Shown: in pieces, positions 5,475 through 6,029 of the stretch
Position numbering within the stretch: the first letter of the stretch is position 1
How the letters are laid out: each line of letters begins with the position of its first letter
NCBI GenBank assembly: GCA_900545085.1
Contig: UQXU01000092.1
Span: 1-6,029 of the forward strand
From: an uncultured Eubacteriales bacterium
GTDB lineage: Bacteria; Bacillota; Clostridia; Christensenellales; Christensenellaceae
Length of the DNA stretch: 6,029 bases
Direction of reading: 5' to 3'
Program-made: the position numbers and the translations under genes
Notes under the pieces: model-generated
What the model saw: the letters and a program-made list of their open reading frames with translations, nothing else
Told to the model about the DNA's origin: nothing
The model's database searches: none

Positions 5475-6029
5475 TCAAAGAGGTTTTTCTAAAGAAATCC
5501 GTCCTATTTTTGAAGATTTGTATTCGTCCAGAAGCATAGCCGCGGTTCGCTCTTCGTTGACTTCCGCCCCTCGCATGAGGAAGCCGCGCTTTCTGCCTAT
5601 TTCGAGCATTAGCTCATAGGCGTCGTCCGGAAGGCTCTCCAGCTTGTAGCGTTCCATCAGCTGATCCACAAGTTCTTTTACATTTTCCGGGTCTGCATAG
5701 ATATCCATCAGGAAATTATCCATTCTGCGCAGGAAAGTTCCCCACTCGAACAGATTGCAGCCGCAGGTAATCATCAGTGCCTTGTCCGTGCTGGCTCTCA
5801 GCTCCAGGGTGCGCCTTCTCAGTTCACTGTAGAAGCCTCTCTCCCCTGCGTGATCCCACGGACTGTGCACGAGAGCGCTCCACAGGACTTTGCCCATCTG
5901 GTGGTCCAGGTCAGAATAATCCTCCGGGTAGTCGTCCACATACGGGAAATATGTCTGGTCGAAAAAGGTTGCTCCGACCGGCATTTTAGCTATCTGGGTT
6001 CCTTCTTTGTCTACAACGATGTAGTTGCC
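5475..6029 (-). CDS. Chimeric frame: URO-D-like segment joined to RbgA (YlqF) C-terminus, 5' end outside window
   Basis: The 184 visible residues are open to the right edge. The ATG at 5984 is internal, since the frame and the homology continue upstream. Residues 1 to about 125 resemble the URO-D/methyltransferase superfamily, with FFDQTYFPYVDDYP, KVLWSALVHSPWDHAGE and CGCNLFEWGTFLRRMDNFLM, a conserved stretch from the middle of these roughly 340-400-residue enzymes. Their C-terminal half is missing. From about ERYKLESLP onward the sequence is instead typical of the C-terminus of RbgA/YlqF, the GTPase that matures the 50S ribosomal subunit: YELMLEIGRKRG, GAEVNEERTAAMLLDE and SSKIGRISLE. The GTPase domain itself is absent. 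The two parts join in frame near 5646-5655. Neither parent function should survive: the URO-D fold is cut and RbgA has no G domain. The most likely explanations are misassembly or a deletion/recombination fusion. The two family assignments come from memory of conserved motifs. Confidence 0.8.
   Translation of the reverse strand, partial: GNYIVVDKEGTQIAKMPVGATFFDQTYFPYVDDYPEDYSDLDHQMGKVLWSALVHSPWDHAGERGFYSELRRRTLELRASTDKALMITCGCNLFEWGTFLRRMDNFLMDIYADPENVKELVDQLMERYKLESLPDDAYELMLEIGRKRGFLMRGAEVNEERTAAMLLDEYKSSKIGRISLEKPL

Noticed and set aside
1..6029. CRISPR array, tRNA, rRNA, insertion sequence, toxin-antitoxin or phage module
   Set aside because: I looked for regular repeats, tRNA-like folds, terminal inverted repeats and transposase motifs on both strands and saw none.

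Overview
The window looks like chromosomal DNA from a Gram-positive Bacillota/Clostridia-type bacterium. The evidence is an AddAB-type helicase-nuclease (rather than RecBCD), AGGAGG-like ribosome binding sites, sigma-A-type promoters, and hairpin-plus-T-tract terminators. The coding DNA is of middling GC with frequent ATA isoleucine codons, and the intergenic DNA is AT-rich. I cannot name a genus from the sequence.

Leftward block (1-4136, minus strand): thpR, addB and addA are packed without gaps. thpR and addB overlap by 4 bp (ATGA). The addB stop codon is directly followed by the addA start codon. AddA is cut by the left edge, so only its N-terminal 187 residues are seen. AddA and AddB form the end-processing nuclease/helicase that prepares double-strand breaks for RecA. 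ThpR is a 2H-family RNA 2',3'-cyclic phosphodiesterase. This AddB lacks the N-terminal Walker A motif but keeps the nuclease residues and the four iron-sulfur cysteines.

Upstream, on the same strand, is a 79-residue protein (4210-4449) that resembles HPr without its phosphorylatable histidine. It has its own good promoter, and a terminator-like hairpin separates it from thpR. A 200-bp divergent intergenic region (4450-4649) carries this leftward promoter and a perfect-consensus rightward promoter. The rightward promoter drives a single gene for a small membrane phosphoglycosyl transferase (4650-5339), which ends in its own terminator. That gene forms a one-gene transcription unit with no glycan genes visible nearby.

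Right end (5403-6029): two terminators sit back to back between the transferase and a minus-strand open frame that runs off the right edge. That frame is the oddest object in the window. Its upstream part reads as a uroporphyrinogen-decarboxylase-like (URO-D/methyltransferase superfamily) protein. Its last roughly 59 residues read as the C-terminus of the ribosome-assembly GTPase RbgA (YlqF). The two join in frame near 5646-5655, and leucine codon use shifts there. It is either an assembly chimera, a deletion or rearrangement fusion, or, less likely, a genuine new fusion. I found no mobile element, CRISPR array, tRNA or rRNA.
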